Below are positions 25,506 through 38,179 of a stretch of DNA of 64,000 nt, piece by piece (positions within the stretch are counted from its first letter, which is position 1; the number at the start of each line of letters is the position of its first letter). The DNA is from Hyphomicrobiaceae bacterium. GTDB lineage: Bacteria > Pseudomonadota > Alphaproteobacteria > Rhizobiales > Hyphomicrobiaceae. The DNA lies in NCBI GenBank assembly GCA_030655135.1, contig JAURWC010000020.1, forward strand, positions 1-64,000, written 5' to 3'. The notes beneath the pieces are model-generated. The model had not been told where the DNA came from. It worked only from the letters and a program-made list of their open reading frames with translations, and did not search any database. The position numbers and the translations under genes are program-made.

Positions 25506-27218
25506 TCAGGCGCGGTTGGGCGTGGCGCGGGCGAGGATTGCCGTCTTGTCCGCCCAATCCAGCCCCTGGCCGTACGTGAACCGCGGGATGGAGCCCATGC
25601 GCGTGGCGATGAACGCATCTGCCACGGCCGCCGGGGCGTGTGCCCGCAGGATCGTGCCGGCAGCCAACACCGCCAACCCCTCCACCAGCGTTCGTCCGCG
25701 GACGTCGAGCAACCGCGGCTCCTGCAGGATGCTCTCCAGCCTGGCGTGAGCGGCCTTCAAGTGCGGGTCGTCGCCGGCGGCCTGCTTGAGTTCTTCCATC
25801 ACGGTCTCAACGACGTCGCCGTCCCGCTGCAGCACGCGCAGCACGTCCAGCGCCATGACGTTGCCGGAGCCTTCCCAGATCGCATTCACCGGCACTTCGC
25901 GATAGAGCCGCGCCAGCGTGTGATCTTCCACGTAGCCGTTGCCGCCCAGGCATTCCATCGCCTCGGCGACGACGGCGGGTGCGATCTTGCACACCCAGTA
26001 TTTGGTCACCGGCGTCATCAGCCGCCGCCAGGCTGCCGCGCGCTGGTCGGTGGCCCGGTCGAATGATCGCGCGAGCCGGAACGCCAGGGCCGTCGCCGCT
26101 TCGACGTCGAGCGCGAGATCGGCCAGCACCTCGGCCATGAGAGGCTGCTTGATCAATGGCGTGCCGAACACCGAGCGGTGCTCGGCATGATGGATCGCGT
26201 GCGCCACGGCGCTGCGCATCAGGCCCGCCGACGACACCGCGCAGTCGAGCCGCGTGTACGTGACCATCTCGATGATGGAGGGGACGCCGCGGCCCTCCTC
26301 GCCGATCAGCCAGGCGTGCGCGCCGTGGAATTCAACCTCGGACGACGCATTCGAGCGATTGCCCAGCTTGTCCTTCAGGCGCTGGAACTGCAGGCCGTTG
26401 ACGCTGCCGTCCGGCAGGAAGCGCGGCATCAGGAAACAGGACAATTTTCCGTTGTCTGTCTGCGCCAAGACCAGAAAGCCGTCGGACATCGGCGCCGACA
26501 TGAACCACTTGTGGCCGTCGAGAATGTACTCGGTGCCTGGTCCGCCTTTGCCGCCGGCTGGGCGCGCACGCGTGATGTTGGCGCGCACGTCCGTGCCGCC
26601 CTGGCGCTCCGTCATGCCCATGCCGATGGTGACGGCCGTCTTGTCGGGGAAGGCCAGGAAGCGGCGGTCGTACGCCTTCGGCAAGATCTTCGGCAGCCAC
26701 TCGGCGGCAATATCGGGTTGCAGCAACAGCGTCGGCACGGCCGCGTTCGTCATGGTGACGGGGCAGCAGTGCCCTGCCTCCATCTGCGCCGCCATGTAGC
26801 AGCCGGCCGCGCGCACGACGTGGGCGCCGGCCTTCGGCGACGCATCGGGCGTGGCGTGATGCGCCCATACGGAAGAATGCAGCCCCTCCGCGCAGCTGAT
26901 GTCCATCAGCGCGTGATAGGCGGGATGGAACTCGACCACGTCCAAGCGCTCGCCGCGCGGCGAATGCGTTTTCAGCTTGGGAGGATTCTCGTTCGCGAGG
27001 CGCCCTAAATCTGCATTCGCGGCCGATCCGCAGATCTGGCCGAACGCCGTCAGCGCCTTGGCGGCGCGGCCGCCACCCTCGCGCTGGACCGTGTCGCCCA
27101 GCGCCACATCGGACGTGAACAGATTGAGGTCACCCAGGGGCGGCGGCTGATTAGAGGCGTCCGATTTCGCGGGGGTATCGGTCACGGCGGACGGGGTCGC
27201 TTTGTTGTGCAGGTTCAT
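25506..27218 (-). CDS. AidB-like acyl-CoA dehydrogenase
   Basis: The 570-residue flavoprotein belongs to the isovaleryl-CoA dehydrogenase/AidB branch. Visible: [19 protein letters not shown] (flavin-binding TERQGG-D), [39 protein letters not shown], and [20 protein letters not shown]. Length, the N-terminal extension and the Arg-rich tail match AidB, which is linked to the alkylation response and binds DNA. The start is taken at ATG 27218; a longer frame begins at 27254. It is divergent from pyrB. Confidence 0.88.
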   Translation of the reverse strand: MNLHNKATPSAVTDTPAKSDASNQPPPLGDLNLFTSDVALGDTVQREGGGRAAKALTAFGQICGSAANADLGRLANENPPKLKTHSPRGERLDVVEFHPAYHALMDISCAEGLHSSVWAHHATPDASPKAGAHVVRAAGCYMAAQMEAGHCCPVTMTNAAVPTLLLQPDIAAEWLPKILPKAYDRRFLAFPDKTAVTIGMGMTERQGGTDVRANITRARPAGGKGGPGTEYILDGHKWFMSAPMSDGFLVLAQTDNGKLSCFLMPRFLPDGSVNGLQFQRLKDKLGNRSNASSEVEFHGAHAWLIGEEGRGVPSIIEMVTYTRLDCAVSSAGLMRSAVAHAIHHAEHRSVFGTPLIKQPLMAEVLADLALDVEAATALAFRLARSFDRATDQRAAAWRRLMTPVTKYWVCKIAPAVVAEAMECLGGNGYVEDHTLARLYREVPVNAIWEGSGNVMALDVLRVLQRDGDVVETVMEELKQAAGDDPHLKAAHARLESILQEPRLLDVRGRTLVEGLAVLAAGTILRAHAPAAVADAFIATRMGSIPRFTYGQGLDWADKTAILARATPNRA

Positions 27219-27305
27219 CAAACGCGATTCATTCACTTTAAATGGCGTCACCAAGGCAGACCCGGGTTGCTCCCGGGGTGCAATTGCCTTATACGCACGC
27301 CTTTA

Positions 27306-28259
27306 ATGACATCATTGGCCAAGAAGCAGAAATCGGGCTTCCCGCATCGCCATCTTCTCTCTTGTGAGAAGCTCACGGTGCAAGAGATCAATTGCATCCT
27401 CGATCTGGCCGACAAGGCCGCCGATCAGAACCGCAAACCCGACAAGCGCCGCACCGTGCTTGCCGGCCGCACCCTCATCAATCTGTTTTACGAAAGCTCC
27501 ACGCGCACGCAAAGCTCGTTTGAGCTGGCGGCCAAGCGCCTGGGCGCCGACGTCATGAACATGAACGTTGCCACGTCGTCCGTCACCAAGGGCGAGACGC
27601 TGGTGGACACAGCCATGACGCTCAACGCCATGCGGCCGGACATCATCGTCGTGCGCCATCATGCGGCAGGCGCCGTCGAGCTGTTGTCGCAGAAGGTGGA
27701 CTGCAGCGTCGTCAATGCGGGAGACGGCGCGCACCAGCATCCGACGCAGGCGCTGCTCGACGCGCTGACCATCCGCCGCGCCAAGGGCCGCATCGCCGGG
27801 CTGACGGTGGCGATCTGCGGCGACATCCTGCACTCGCGCGTCGCCCGTTCCAACATCGACGTGTTGAATACGCTGGGCGCGCAGGTGCGCATCATCGCGC
27901 CGTCCACTTTGTTGCCGTCCGCCGCCAACCGGCTCGGCGCGGAAGTCTTCACCGACATGTGGAAAGGTCTTTCCGGCGTCGACGTCGTCATGATGCTGCG
28001 GCTGCAGCGCGAGCGCATGCAAGGCTCGTACGTCCCGTCGAGCCGCGAGTTCTATCACTTCTTCGGCCTCGATCACGAGAAGCTGGCGCTGGCCAAACCC
28101 GATGCGCTGATCATGCATCCGGGACCGATGAACCGCGGCGTCGAGATCGCCTCGACGATCGCCGACCACTCCCGCTCCGTCATTCGCGAGCAGGTTGAAA
28201 TGGGCGTTGCAGTGCGCATGGCCGTGCTCGAAGCCGTCGCCACGCAACTGCCAGGTTGA
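27306..28259 (+). CDS. pyrB: Aspartate carbamoyltransferase catalytic subunit
   Basis: The 317-residue enzyme makes carbamoyl-aspartate in pyrimidine synthesis. Carbamoyl-phosphate loop [45 protein letters not shown] and [12 protein letters not shown] are all present. ATG 27306 gives the usual length. It is followed after 7 bp by a dihydroorotase homologue lacking key metal ligands, the arrangement known where the DHOase-like protein supports the transcarbamoylase complex. No pyrI regulatory subunit is present. Confidence 0.96.
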   Translation: MTSLAKKQKSGFPHRHLLSCEKLTVQEINCILDLADKAADQNRKPDKRRTVLAGRTLINLFYESSTRTQSSFELAAKRLGADVMNMNVATSSVTKGETLVDTAMTLNAMRPDIIVVRHHAAGAVELLSQKVDCSVVNAGDGAHQHPTQALLDALTIRRAKGRIAGLTVAICGDILHSRVARSNIDVLNTLGAQVRIIAPSTLLPSAANRLGAEVFTDMWKGLSGVDVVMMLRLQRERMQGSYVPSSREFYHFFGLDHEKLALAKPDALIMHPGPMNRGVEIASTIADHSRSVIREQVEMGVAVRMAVLEAVATQLPG

Positions 28260-28266
28260 GACCGAG

Positions 28267-29574
28267 ATGACCAAGCCGTCCACCGTGTTCCTGAACGCGC
28301 GCCTGATCGACCCGGAAACGGAGCGTGATGAGCCCGGCGGCCTGCTCGTTAAGGATGGCATCATTGCCGACATCGGCCCGCACCTGCGCCGCAACGCGCC
28401 GGAAGGTGCCGAGGTAATCGACTGCAAGGGTCACGTGGTGTGTCCCGGGATCGTCGATGCCCAGGTGTTCACCGGCGAACCTGGCGCCGAGCATCGCGAA
28501 ACGCTGAAGACGGCGAGCCAGTCGGCAGCGGCAGGCGGCGTCACCACCATCATCGTCATGCCGGACACGCAGCCGGTGATCGATCAGGTGGCCCTCGTCG
28601 ACTTCATCTCGCGCCGCGCGCGCGACAACGCCCTAGTGCACGTCTACACGATGGCAGCGATGACGCGCGGCCTCGAAGGCGAGGAGATGACGGAGATCGG
28701 CCTGCTGAAGCGCGCCGGCGCCATCGCCTTCTCGAACGGCAAATCCAGCATCACCAACACGCGCGTGATGCGCAACGTGCTGAATTACTCCAAGGACTTC
28801 GGCGCGCTGATCGTGCACCATACCGAAGACCCTTATCTCAGCGGCAGCGGCGTGATGAACTCCGGCGAAGTGGCCACGCGCCTCGGGTTGCCCGGCGTCT
28901 CCAAGGTGGCCGAGACCATCGTGCTGGAGCGAGACGTCCGACTCGTGGAGATGACAGGCGCGCGCTATCACGCGGCCACCATCACCTGCGAGGAAAGCCT
29001 CGATGTCGTGCGCAAGGCGAAGGCGCGCGGACTGCACGTGACGTGCGGGGTGTCGATCAATCATTTGACGTTGAACGAGATCGACATCGGGTCGTACCGC
29101 ACCTTCCTCAAGGTACGCCCGCCGCTGCGTCACGAAGACGATCGCCAGGCCATGGTGCGCGGCATCGCCAACGGCGAGATCGACGTCATCGTTTCCAGCC
29201 ACGACCCGCAGGACGTGGACGTGAAGCGCCGTCCCTTCAGCGAAGCCGCTGACGGCGCCGTTGGTCTGGAAACGCTGGTGCCCGCGGCTTTGCGCTTGCA
29301 CCACTCCGGCGATCTGACGCTGATCGACCTGCTGAGGCCGATGACCATCAATCCGGCAAAGCTGTTTGGGCTGCCGACCGGCCGGCTGTCCGCGGGCGCG
29401 CCCGCGGACCTCATCGTCGTCGACCTGGGGGAGCCCTGGGTGGTGAACAAAGACTTGCTGCGGTCCCGTTCCAAAAACTCCGCTTTCGACGAAAGCAAGA
29501 TGCAAGGCCGCGTGCTGCGCACCCTGGTTGCGGGCCAAACCGTCTATCAGTACGCTGGCGTCGAACGCACGTGA
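28267..29574 (+). CDS. Dihydroorotase homologue, probably non-catalytic (PyrC'/PyrX type)
   Basis: The 435-residue amidohydrolase-fold protein is clearly of the dihydroorotase family (VKDGIIADIGPHL, GGVTTIIVMPDTQPVID, SSHDPQDVDVKRRPFSEAAD, SAGAPADLIVVDLGEPW). The strand that normally ends in DxHxH reads PGIVDAQVFTGEPG, so both metal-binding His of the HxH motif are missing, although the late Asp (SSHDP) is kept. In pseudomonads such a protein is needed to assemble PyrB; the same is likely here, with an active PyrC elsewhere in the genome. It is tightly linked to pyrB (7 bp). Confidence 0.88.
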   Translation: MTKPSTVFLNARLIDPETERDEPGGLLVKDGIIADIGPHLRRNAPEGAEVIDCKGHVVCPGIVDAQVFTGEPGAEHRETLKTASQSAAAGGVTTIIVMPDTQPVIDQVALVDFISRRARDNALVHVYTMAAMTRGLEGEEMTEIGLLKRAGAIAFSNGKSSITNTRVMRNVLNYSKDFGALIVHHTEDPYLSGSGVMNSGEVATRLGLPGVSKVAETIVLERDVRLVEMTGARYHAATITCEESLDVVRKAKARGLHVTCGVSINHLTLNEIDIGSYRTFLKVRPPLRHEDDRQAMVRGIANGEIDVIVSSHDPQDVDVKRRPFSEAADGAVGLETLVPAALRLHHSGDLTLIDLLRPMTINPAKLFGLPTGRLSAGAPADLIVVDLGEPWVVNKDLLRSRSKNSAFDESKMQGRVLRTLVAGQTVYQYAGVERT

Positions 29575-29601
29575 CCGCCCAGGACTGCACAGGCTGACAC
29601 C

Positions 29602-30225
29602 ATGGACGTACTGACATCACCGATTGCCTGGGCCGCACTCGCCTTCGGCTACTTGCTGGGCTCGATTCCGTTTGGGCTGATATTGACGCGCATGGCGGGG
29701 CTGGGCGATGTGCGCAAAATCGGGTCGGGCAACATCGGGGCCACCAATGTGCTGCGGACCGGGCACAAGGGACTCGCGGCGCTTACGCTCGTGCTTGATG
29801 CGCTGAAGGGTACTTTGGCGGTCCTAATCGCGCATGACGTCGCTGGCCTGTACTTCGGACTGGCTATTCTCGCCGGCCTGTTGGCCGGACTTGGCGCCTT
29901 CTTCGGCCACCTGTTCCCGGTCTGGCTGAACTTCCGCGGCGGCAAAGGTGTCGCGACCTACATCGGCGTCGTGCTGGGTCTTGTCTGGCCCGCGGCGCTG
30001 ATCTTCTGCGCGATCTGGATCGGCGTCGCCGTTCTGACGCGCTACTCGTCGCTATCGGCGCTGTTTGCCAGCGTCGTGACGCCCGCACTCCTTCTTCTCG
30101 TCTTCGATGACCGGCCCGCGGCGCTGGTGGCAGCAATCATGACCGTACTCCTGCTGTGGAAACACCGCAGCAACATCGGCAGATTGATGCGTGGCGAGGA
30201 GCCCAAGATCGGTGCGGCAGCGTAG
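29602..30225 (+). CDS. plsY: Acyl-phosphate:glycerol-3-phosphate acyltransferase
   Basis: The 207-residue inner-membrane enzyme makes lysophosphatidate from acyl-phosphate. The three PlsY motifs are visible: GSIPFGLIL, then [16 protein letters not shown], and [13 protein letters not shown], plus the final RHNSNI-like [19 protein letters not shown]. About five to seven membrane helices are predicted. It overlaps the dprA start, in the order pyrB-pyrC-plsY-dprA common in Alphaproteobacteria. Confidence 0.95.
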   Translation: MDVLTSPIAWAALAFGYLLGSIPFGLILTRMAGLGDVRKIGSGNIGATNVLRTGHKGLAALTLVLDALKGTLAVLIAHDVAGLYFGLAILAGLLAGLGAFFGHLFPVWLNFRGGKGVATYIGVVLGLVWPAALIFCAIWIGVAVLTRYSSLSALFASVVTPALLLLVFDDRPAALVAAIMTVLLLWKHRSNIGRLMRGEEPKIGAAA

Positions 30226-31399
30226 CGGCAATTCTCACGACGCAAGTCTATTCACGGCCGCGCCGCTTCCCGTCGCGGTTCTCGACGCGGCCGAGCGGCT
30301 CGCCTGCCTGCGGCTGATCCGCTCCGGCAATGTGGGGCCGGTGACGTTCCGCGAGTTGGTCAATCAGTTCGGCGGGGCCCAGCGCGCGTTGGACGCCTTG
30401 CCCGATCTCACGCGCCGCGCGGGAGGCCCTGCTCACCCCATCTGCCCCAAGGCCGATGCAGAACGGGAACTGGCGGCCGCGGACAAGATCGGCGTTCGGC
30501 CGATTTTCACCATTGAACCGGGCTATCCGGCTTCGCTGGCCGCCACGGGCGTGCCGCCGCCGCTGCTTTACGTGAAAGGCAACGACGAGCTGCTGCAGAA
30601 GCCTACCGTCGCCATTGTGGGCTCGCGGCAGGCGTCAGCGGCGGGGCACAAGCTGGCGCGCCAGTTCGCGGCTGAGCTTGGCCGCGCCGGGTACGTCATC
30701 GCCTCGGGCTTGGCGCGCGGCATCGACGGGGCCGCGCACGAGGCGGCGCTGTTGACCGGCACCGTCGCGGTCGTCGCCGGCGGGATCGACATCATCTATC
30801 CGCCCGAGCACGCCGACCTGACACAGCGCATTGCCGAGAAGGGCTGCATCGTTTCCGAGATGCCGCCCGGCTTCGTGCCGCGCGCCAAGGAATTCCCCCG
30901 GCGCAACCGCATCATAGCCGGTGTCTCACTCGGCGTGCTGGTGGTCGAAGCCGCGCGCCGCTCCGGTACCTTGGTGACGGCGCGCCTTGCCGCAGAGCTT
31001 GGTCGCGAGGTGTTCGCCATTCCGGGGCACCCGCTGGATCCCCGCGCGGAAGGCACCAACCAGTTGCTGAAATCGGGGGCCGTATTCGTAACGGAGGCAG
31101 CCGATCTCATCGCGGCCCTGCAGCCAATGATCGAACAGCCTGAGGACAGGGGTCTCGCGCGGGAGCCCGAAACGCCACCAGCGCCGTTCAGCGAACCTGC
31201 GTTGAGCCATTCCGATCGACAGCGGGTGTTGTCGGCTTTGGGTCCGCATCCCAGCGACGTCGACGAAATCGGCAGGGCGGCGGGGCTGTCGGCGCGCGCG
31301 GTACGCCTCGTGCTTGTGGAGCTGGATCTGGCCGGCCGCATTGAACGGCACGGGCAGCATCTGGTGTCTCTGCTGCCGGCATCCGGCAGCTTCGATTAA
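30212..31399 (+). CDS. dprA: DNA-processing protein DprA
   Basis: The protein has about 395 residues. A SAM-like N-terminus (about 25-75) and a Rossmann-like DNA-binding domain with [50 protein letters not shown] and [10 protein letters not shown] are followed by a C-terminal winged helix (about 335-385). DprA loads RecA onto incoming single-stranded DNA. A GTG at 30212 with GAGGAG upstream is used; a GTG at 30191 is the alternative. topA, often next, is absent. Confidence 0.93.
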   Translation: MRQRSGNSHDASLFTAAPLPVAVLDAAERLACLRLIRSGNVGPVTFRELVNQFGGAQRALDALPDLTRRAGGPAHPICPKADAERELAAADKIGVRPIFTIEPGYPASLAATGVPPPLLYVKGNDELLQKPTVAIVGSRQASAAGHKLARQFAAELGRAGYVIASGLARGIDGAAHEAALLTGTVAVVAGGIDIIYPPEHADLTQRIAEKGCIVSEMPPGFVPRAKEFPRRNRIIAGVSLGVLVVEAARRSGTLVTARLAAELGREVFAIPGHPLDPRAEGTNQLLKSGAVFVTEAADLIAALQPMIEQPEDRGLAREPETPPAPFSEPALSHSDRQRVLSALGPHPSDVDEIGRAAGLSARAVRLVLVELDLAGRIERHGQHLVSLLPASGSFD

Positions 31400-31407
31400 T
31401 TGGCCGA

Positions 31408-31596
31408 TTAACGGCGGCCACGCAGCTGACCGAGGCGGCTGGCTTCCTCATGGGCAGCAGACAGGTGCCGGCTGACGGTTGGATAGTCGGCCGCCGCCAT
31501 GCTTTGCAGCTGGCGGATCATGTCGATCATGTATTCGAGCCGCTCCTGGGAACTCCCAAAATTGTCGGCTTTATCTCTCTGATGATTGAGGGCCAT
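31408..31596 (-). CDS. Small conserved hypothetical protein, about 62 aa
   Basis: The helical sequence SSQERLEYMIDMIRQLQSMA, then HLSAAHEEASRLGQL, resembles short proteins conserved in Hyphomicrobiales that share the RL-YM-DMI-QL pattern. The function is unknown. It is convergent with dprA (8 bp apart). The start may be ATG 31596 or GTG 31605. No signal or membrane segment is present. Confidence 0.65.
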   Translation of the reverse strand: MALNHQRDKADNFGSSQERLEYMIDMIRQLQSMAAADYPTVSRHLSAAHEEASRLGQLRGRR

Positions 31597-31740
31597 GTGC
31601 GTCACGGTTGAAACGCGTGCAGGGTAAATCCTTTAGATTGCATAGTAGTACAGCGCACCCGCGTTGGTTGCAAACCCATTTAATCGGCCGATTTGCTGAA
31701 TTCAGGAGGCGTCGAGCTGCCGCACCAGTGTCGTGAACTC

Positions 31741-31767
31741 CTAGCACTCGGGCGATTTGAGTGCTAA
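31741..31767. promoter_or_regulatory. CIRCE element (HrcA operator)
   Basis: CTAGCACTC-N9-GAGTGCTAA matches the CIRCE consensus TTAGCACTC-N9-GAGTGCTAA except for one base. It lies 58 bp before groES, so HrcA repression of groESL is expected. Confidence 0.95.
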
Positions 31768-31824
31768 ACCGGCCCAGTTCGCGCGCCGAATGGCGCCTTA
31801 AACCTAGAAGCGAGACATCACGAC

Positions 31825-33805
<1,981 letters not shown>

Positions 33806-33829
33806 GAGCCCGCCGTTTTCGAAAGCTCG

Positions 33830-33861
33830 GCGCCGGCAGGCAACTGCCGGCGCATTTTTTT
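33830..33861 (+). terminator. Rho-independent terminator of groESL
   Basis: GCGCCGGCAG and CTGCCGGCGC form a perfect 10-bp stem with loop GCAA, followed by A and a run of T. Confidence 0.93.
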
Positions 33862-33954
33862 GCCAGGAAAGGCTTTTGGTCAGCCGGGCGTTAACGCCGG
33901 TTGAGGACTATTTCTGTACGTTGGACGTATACGTTCCTTTTATTTGGTTTCTCG

Positions 33955-35913
33955 ATGTCTTCGTTGCAGACGAAACTTCAAGCTAGTGACCACGGCAATG
34001 TTGCCGCATCGGATGTCAACGGCACGCAGCATGGCGTGTTGGCCCATACGGCCTGGGCCTTTCTGCCGGTGCTGGTTGTGAACCTTATCCTGATCACCTC
34101 GGCAGGAATTGATCGCGCACCCTGGTGGGTCGTGTTCCCGGTTCCGTTCGCTGCGATCTGCATCTGCGGCCATCAATACTGGAATCTGCGCCGGCACAAC
34201 CGCACCGGGCTCACGGCTGAAGAGCAACGGCAAGTCCTGCAGACCCAAACCTGGCGCTCCGCGGGCACGGCCGCGGTCGTTTCCGCTTGGGGCTTTGCCA
34301 TGTGCGTCTACGCCCCGGACATGGCGCACTTTTTCGCGGCCGTCGCTGGCTTCACGGCCATCGGCAGCGCCACCTACGTCGCCTACCTCCAGCTGCCGAT
34401 GCGGCTGATCTTCATTGCTGTCGCGACATCGTTGCTGGCCCTGGCTCTTGCAACGCAGGACTACCTCAGTTTCATCATCGCCTTCTGCTTCGCCACCAAT
34501 GCTCTCTTGCTCGAGTTGTATTTATCGACCCACTACCGGACGTTCGGAAACGTCGTCAGTCAGCACGTCGAGGCACAAAGCAAATACCAAGACTCCAAGC
34601 GCGCTCAGGCTGAGATCCTGAGCATCGCCAATACGGACGACCTGACGGGCGTCATGAACCGGCGCGGCTTCCTGAGCGAAGTCAACGCCTTGATCGCAGA
34701 ACGCAGCACGAGCGGAGAGGTTTTCGCGCTCGGCGTCATTGATCTCGATGGCTTCAAGCCGGTCAACGACTGCTTCGGTCATGCGGCCGGCGACCGCGTG
34801 CTGATCGAAGTGGCCCGGCGGCTGTCCGCCCATGTCGGCGAGCGTGGCGCCCTGGCTCGACTAGGCGGAGATGAATTCGCCTTGCTCATCCTGCATCCTG
34901 AGAACAAAGACGCCGTTCTGGCGGAGGGCCGGGCGGCCATCCGTGCCTTGAGCGCCCCGATCGAATTCAATGGTCAGGTAGCGCAGGTTTCGGCGTCGTG
35001 CGGCTTCGCATTGTATCCGGAGGCCGGAACGACCGCAGCGACGCTTCTGGAACATGCGGACGAGGCGCTATACGCCGTCAAGGATGAGCGCCGCTCCGCC
35101 CCGGCGATCTATGACGGGCGAAATGCAACCGCCGTGGTCCGGCGCGCGACCATCCAGCAGCGCCTCCGGCGGGCTATGGGCACCGCTGAAATCTACCTGG
35201 AATATCAGCCGATCGTTTGCACCGAGACGGGGCGTCTGCTCTGCTATGAAGCGCTCGCACGCTGGAAGGATCCCGAGATTGGCCAGGTCTCGCCTGGCGA
35301 ATTCATCCCAATTGCTGAAAACTGCGGCGTCATGGGTGAGCTCTCCAGGCACCTTCTGCGCGAGGCTCTGGTAACGGCAACGACCTGGCCCTCTCATGTG
35401 GGCGTGTCGTTCAATGTGTCCCCGACAAGTTTCGCCGACAATACCCTGGCGCTGACAATCATCGGCTGCCTGGATGCCGCCGGCCTGTCGCCATCGCGGC
35501 TGACGATCGAGATCACCGAGTCGGCTTTTGCCTCCGACCACGAACGTGTGTGCGAGGTGCTGGATTTACTACGCCACGTCGGCATTCGCGTGGCCATGGA
35601 CGACTTCGGCGTTGGCTATTCCAGCTTCGCCAACCTCGATCGCCTGCCCGTCGACATCCTCAAGCTGGATCGCAGCTTCATCGCGGACGTTTCCGCTGAC
35701 ACGCGCCGCCAGCACATCGTCGCGGGCATTGTCGAGATGTGCCACAAATTGAAGCTCACGTGCGTGGCAGAAGGCATTGAAGACGTAGCGCAGCTGGATT
35801 TCATCACGAAGATCGGTTGCAACGCGGTGCAAGGCTACTTGCTCGGCAGACCCGCTCGTCCCGCAGCCTTAACGCACGAGATTGAACCGACGATGGCACG
35901 CGCTCGCGCTTGA
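33955..35913 (+). CDS. Membrane GGDEF-EAL protein (c-di-GMP turnover)
   Basis: The protein has 652 residues. About five membrane helices (25-190) form a MASE-like sensor. A GGDEF domain follows (NTDDLTGVMNRRGFL; LARLGGDEFALLIL intact, about 220-380), then an EAL domain (YEALARWKDP; ITESAFA; DDFGVGYSSFANLDRLPVDI; LKLDRSFI; VAEGIED; QGYLLGRP, about 400-645). Both catalytic motifs look intact, so it could make and break c-di-GMP. ATG 33955 is the first ATG; a TTG at 33901 would add 18 residues. A PilZ protein, a possible c-di-GMP receptor, is encoded convergently 55 bp away. Confidence 0.93.
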   Translation: MSSLQTKLQASDHGNVAASDVNGTQHGVLAHTAWAFLPVLVVNLILITSAGIDRAPWWVVFPVPFAAICICGHQYWNLRRHNRTGLTAEEQRQVLQTQTWRSAGTAAVVSAWGFAMCVYAPDMAHFFAAVAGFTAIGSATYVAYLQLPMRLIFIAVATSLLALALATQDYLSFIIAFCFATNALLLELYLSTHYRTFGNVVSQHVEAQSKYQDSKRAQAEILSIANTDDLTGVMNRRGFLSEVNALIAERSTSGEVFALGVIDLDGFKPVNDCFGHAAGDRVLIEVARRLSAHVGERGALARLGGDEFALLILHPENKDAVLAEGRAAIRALSAPIEFNGQVAQVSASCGFALYPEAGTTAATLLEHADEALYAVKDERRSAPAIYDGRNATAVVRRATIQQRLRRAMGTAEIYLEYQPIVCTETGRLLCYEALARWKDPEIGQVSPGEFIPIAENCGVMGELSRHLLREALVTATTWPSHVGVSFNVSPTSFADNTLALTIIGCLDAAGLSPSRLTIEITESAFASDHERVCEVLDLLRHVGIRVAMDDFGVGYSSFANLDRLPVDILKLDRSFIADVSADTRRQHIVAGIVEMCHKLKLTCVAEGIEDVAQLDFITKIGCNAVQGYLLGRPARPAALTHEIEPTMARARA

Positions 35914-35968
35914 TTGTGGAACCGGTTCACGTCTTCGATGCGAAGTGCGCTCGCCCTCAGACCGGCCT

Positions 35969-36286
35969 CTAGCGCAAGTCGTCCAGTCTCGGATCATCGG
36001 GCGAGAGAACGACAGGCTCGCCTTCGAAGCGCACGCCGAGCGTATCCTGCTGGCGGCGAACGACAACAACCTCGCGAAGCGTTTTGGTGGCCGAATAGAA
36101 CAAGCTGAACTGATCCGGCACCTTTTCGTGAATCAGCACCAGAGCACCGGTCGTCGATAGGTCGAGGATGATACAAGGATAAATCTTGCGCGGCTCGTCA
36201 ACGATGATACGGCCGACCTTGCGCACTTTTTTACGCGTATCGACGCGCCGCTCTCCGCGAGTCTTGGCTGAATCGGGCCGCTTCAT
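35969..36286 (-). CDS. PilZ-domain protein (c-di-GMP receptor candidate)
   Basis: The protein has 105 residues. The c-di-GMP-binding pattern RxxxR (ERRVDTRKKVRKVGRI) and DLSTTGALV (the D/NxSxxG element) are present, followed by a beta-barrel (FSLFYSATKTLREVVVVRRQ, VRFEGEPV). ATG 36286 begins the domain. It is convergent with the GGDEF-EAL gene, which suggests a functional pair. Confidence 0.85.
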   Translation of the reverse strand: MKRPDSAKTRGERRVDTRKKVRKVGRIIVDEPRKIYPCIILDLSTTGALVLIHEKVPDQFSLFYSATKTLREVVVVRRQQDTLGVRFEGEPVVLSPDDPRLDDLR

Positions 36287-36429
36287 TGCATTGTTCCGTT
36301 TCCTGGATGTGGTTCCGGCGCACACGGAAGCACTCGCAAGATGCTACGCCACCGCAAGTTGCTGCCCGGTAAACATCGAGCCATGACGTAGCAACTGGCG
36401 AAGATGCCGCGACCTTGCCAGCGAGTTTC

Positions 36430-38004
36430 TCAGGATTCCGGCGCGATATAACGCGGAAAAACACCAGTCGGTGTGGGAATTGGCGTCCCCGGAGAAAGGC
36501 GGTGGGCAGGCCCCAGCGATGCAAAATCGCGGGCGGCAGCCGCCACTCCGAGCGCATCGAGTAGCTTTCCTGCCGACGCGGGCATGACAGGAAGCGCCAG
36601 GATCGCCACCTGACGCACCACCTCGGCCGTCACATAGAGGATCGTGCCCATGCGTGCCGGGTCGGTCTTCTTCTTCGCCCATGGCTCCTCGCCCGCAAAG
36701 TAGCGGTTCGCCTCGCCGACGACGGCCCACACGGCGTCGAGGTAGCGCGTGATCGCCTGCCGATCCATTGCCTCGCGTGCCTTGGCCAACATCCCGTCGG
36801 CCGCGGCGAGGATTGCTTCGTCGGCCGAGGTGAACGCACCCGGCTGCGGTAGCGTCTCGTTGCAGTTCTTCGCCACCATCGACAGCGAGCGCTGCGCCAG
36901 GTTGCCGAGGTCGTTTGCCAGATCCGCGTTGATGCGGTTGGCAATCGCTTCCGGGCTGTAGTTGCCGTCCTGGCCGAACGATACCTCGCGCAGGAAGAAG
37001 TAGCGGACCTGATCGAGGCCATAGGCCTTCACCAGATCGAATGGATCGACGACGTTGCCGACCGACTTCGACATTTTCTCGCCGCGGCTCAGCACGAAGC
37101 CGTGGCTGAAAATGCGTTTCGGCAAGGGCAACCCCGCCGACATCAAGAACGCCGGCCAATAAACCGCGTGGAAACGCGTGATGTCCTTGCCGATGACGTG
37201 CACATCGGCCGGCCAGAAGGCCCAGCGGGGCGAGGTATCGTCGGGGAAGCCGGTGCCCGTGAGATAGTTCGTCAGCGCGTCGACCCACACGTACATCACG
37301 TGCTGGGGGCCATTGGCGCCGGCACGCGCCTGACTGCTCTGAGGCACCGGAATGCCCCAGTCGAGCGTGGTGCGCGAGATCGACAGATCCTCCAGCCCGC
37401 CTTTGACGAAGCTGACGATCTCGTTGCGCCGTTCGGGCGGCAAGATGAAGTCGGGGTTGGCCTCGTAGTGGGCCAGCAGCTTGTCCTGGTAGGAGGATAG
37501 CCGGAAGAAATACGTCTCCTCCTCCGTCCACTCGACGGGCGTACCCTGCGGTCCGCGGCGCACGCCATCGTCGCCGACAGTGGTCTCGGTCTCGTTGTAG
37601 TAGGCCTCGTCGCGCACGGAGTACCAGCCGGCATAGGCCTTCAAGAAGATGTCGCCGTTGGCCTCCATGCGCCGCCAGATTTCTTCCGACGCCGCGTAGT
37701 GGCGCGGTTCCGTCGTGCGGATGAAGTCGTCATTGGACAGGCCCAGCGCTGCGGCCATCTCGCGGAATCGCGCAGAGTTCCGGTCGGCGAGTGTTCGCGG
37801 GCTCACGTCGAGCTTCGTGGCGGTCTGCCGCATTTTCAAGCCATGCTCGTCCGTGCCGGTCAGGAAGAAGACGTCCTTGCCGTCGGCCCGCTCGAAGCGC
37901 GCGATCACGTCCGTCGCGATCGCCTCATAGGCGTGGCCGATGTGCGGCTCGCCGTTGGGATACGAGATCGCGGTCGTGATGTAGAATTTCTGCTGTCCGC
38001 TCAT
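36430..38004 (-). CDS. metG: Methionyl-tRNA synthetase
   Basis: The 524-residue enzyme charges tRNA-Met. Class I signatures: HIGHAYE in [20 protein letters not shown], and [30 protein letters not shown] and an anticodon-binding helical domain follow. It is of the shorter type without a zinc four-Cys knuckle or C-terminal dimer domain. Last gene of the rlpA-dac-tmk-holB-metG series on the minus strand; the usual tatD and MBL genes do not follow. Confidence 0.96.
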   Translation of the reverse strand: MSGQQKFYITTAISYPNGEPHIGHAYEAIATDVIARFERADGKDVFFLTGTDEHGLKMRQTATKLDVSPRTLADRNSARFREMAAALGLSNDDFIRTTEPRHYAASEEIWRRMEANGDIFLKAYAGWYSVRDEAYYNETETTVGDDGVRRGPQGTPVEWTEEETYFFRLSSYQDKLLAHYEANPDFILPPERRNEIVSFVKGGLEDLSISRTTLDWGIPVPQSSQARAGANGPQHVMYVWVDALTNYLTGTGFPDDTSPRWAFWPADVHVIGKDITRFHAVYWPAFLMSAGLPLPKRIFSHGFVLSRGEKMSKSVGNVVDPFDLVKAYGLDQVRYFFLREVSFGQDGNYSPEAIANRINADLANDLGNLAQRSLSMVAKNCNETLPQPGAFTSADEAILAAADGMLAKAREAMDRQAITRYLDAVWAVVGEANRYFAGEEPWAKKKTDPARMGTILYVTAEVVRQVAILALPVMPASAGKLLDALGVAAAARDFASLGPAHRLSPGTPIPTPTGVFPRYIAPES

Positions 38005-38070
38005 GGACACATGACCTTTATGTGGAATTGAGAGTGTGCTGGTTCAAGCGCCGGGCGCGATGCCCCCCGG

Positions 38071-38112
38071 CCTCACAAACGTGAGGCTGTGCACCTGTCT
38101 CACATTCGTGAG
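38071..38112. promoter_or_regulatory. Two short palindromes between holB and metG
   Basis: CCTCACAAACGTGAGG (38071-38086) and CTCACATTCGTGAG (38099-38112) share CTCAC-N4-GTGAG and are 27 bp apart centre to centre, 70-110 bp before metG. They could be operators or mRNA hairpins. Confidence 0.4.
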
Positions 38113-38179
38113 CTCGGCATCGAGGATGTTGTGAACCAGGCCATGGGCGATCCAGACATTCGTGGGCAGTTCGCCGGGA

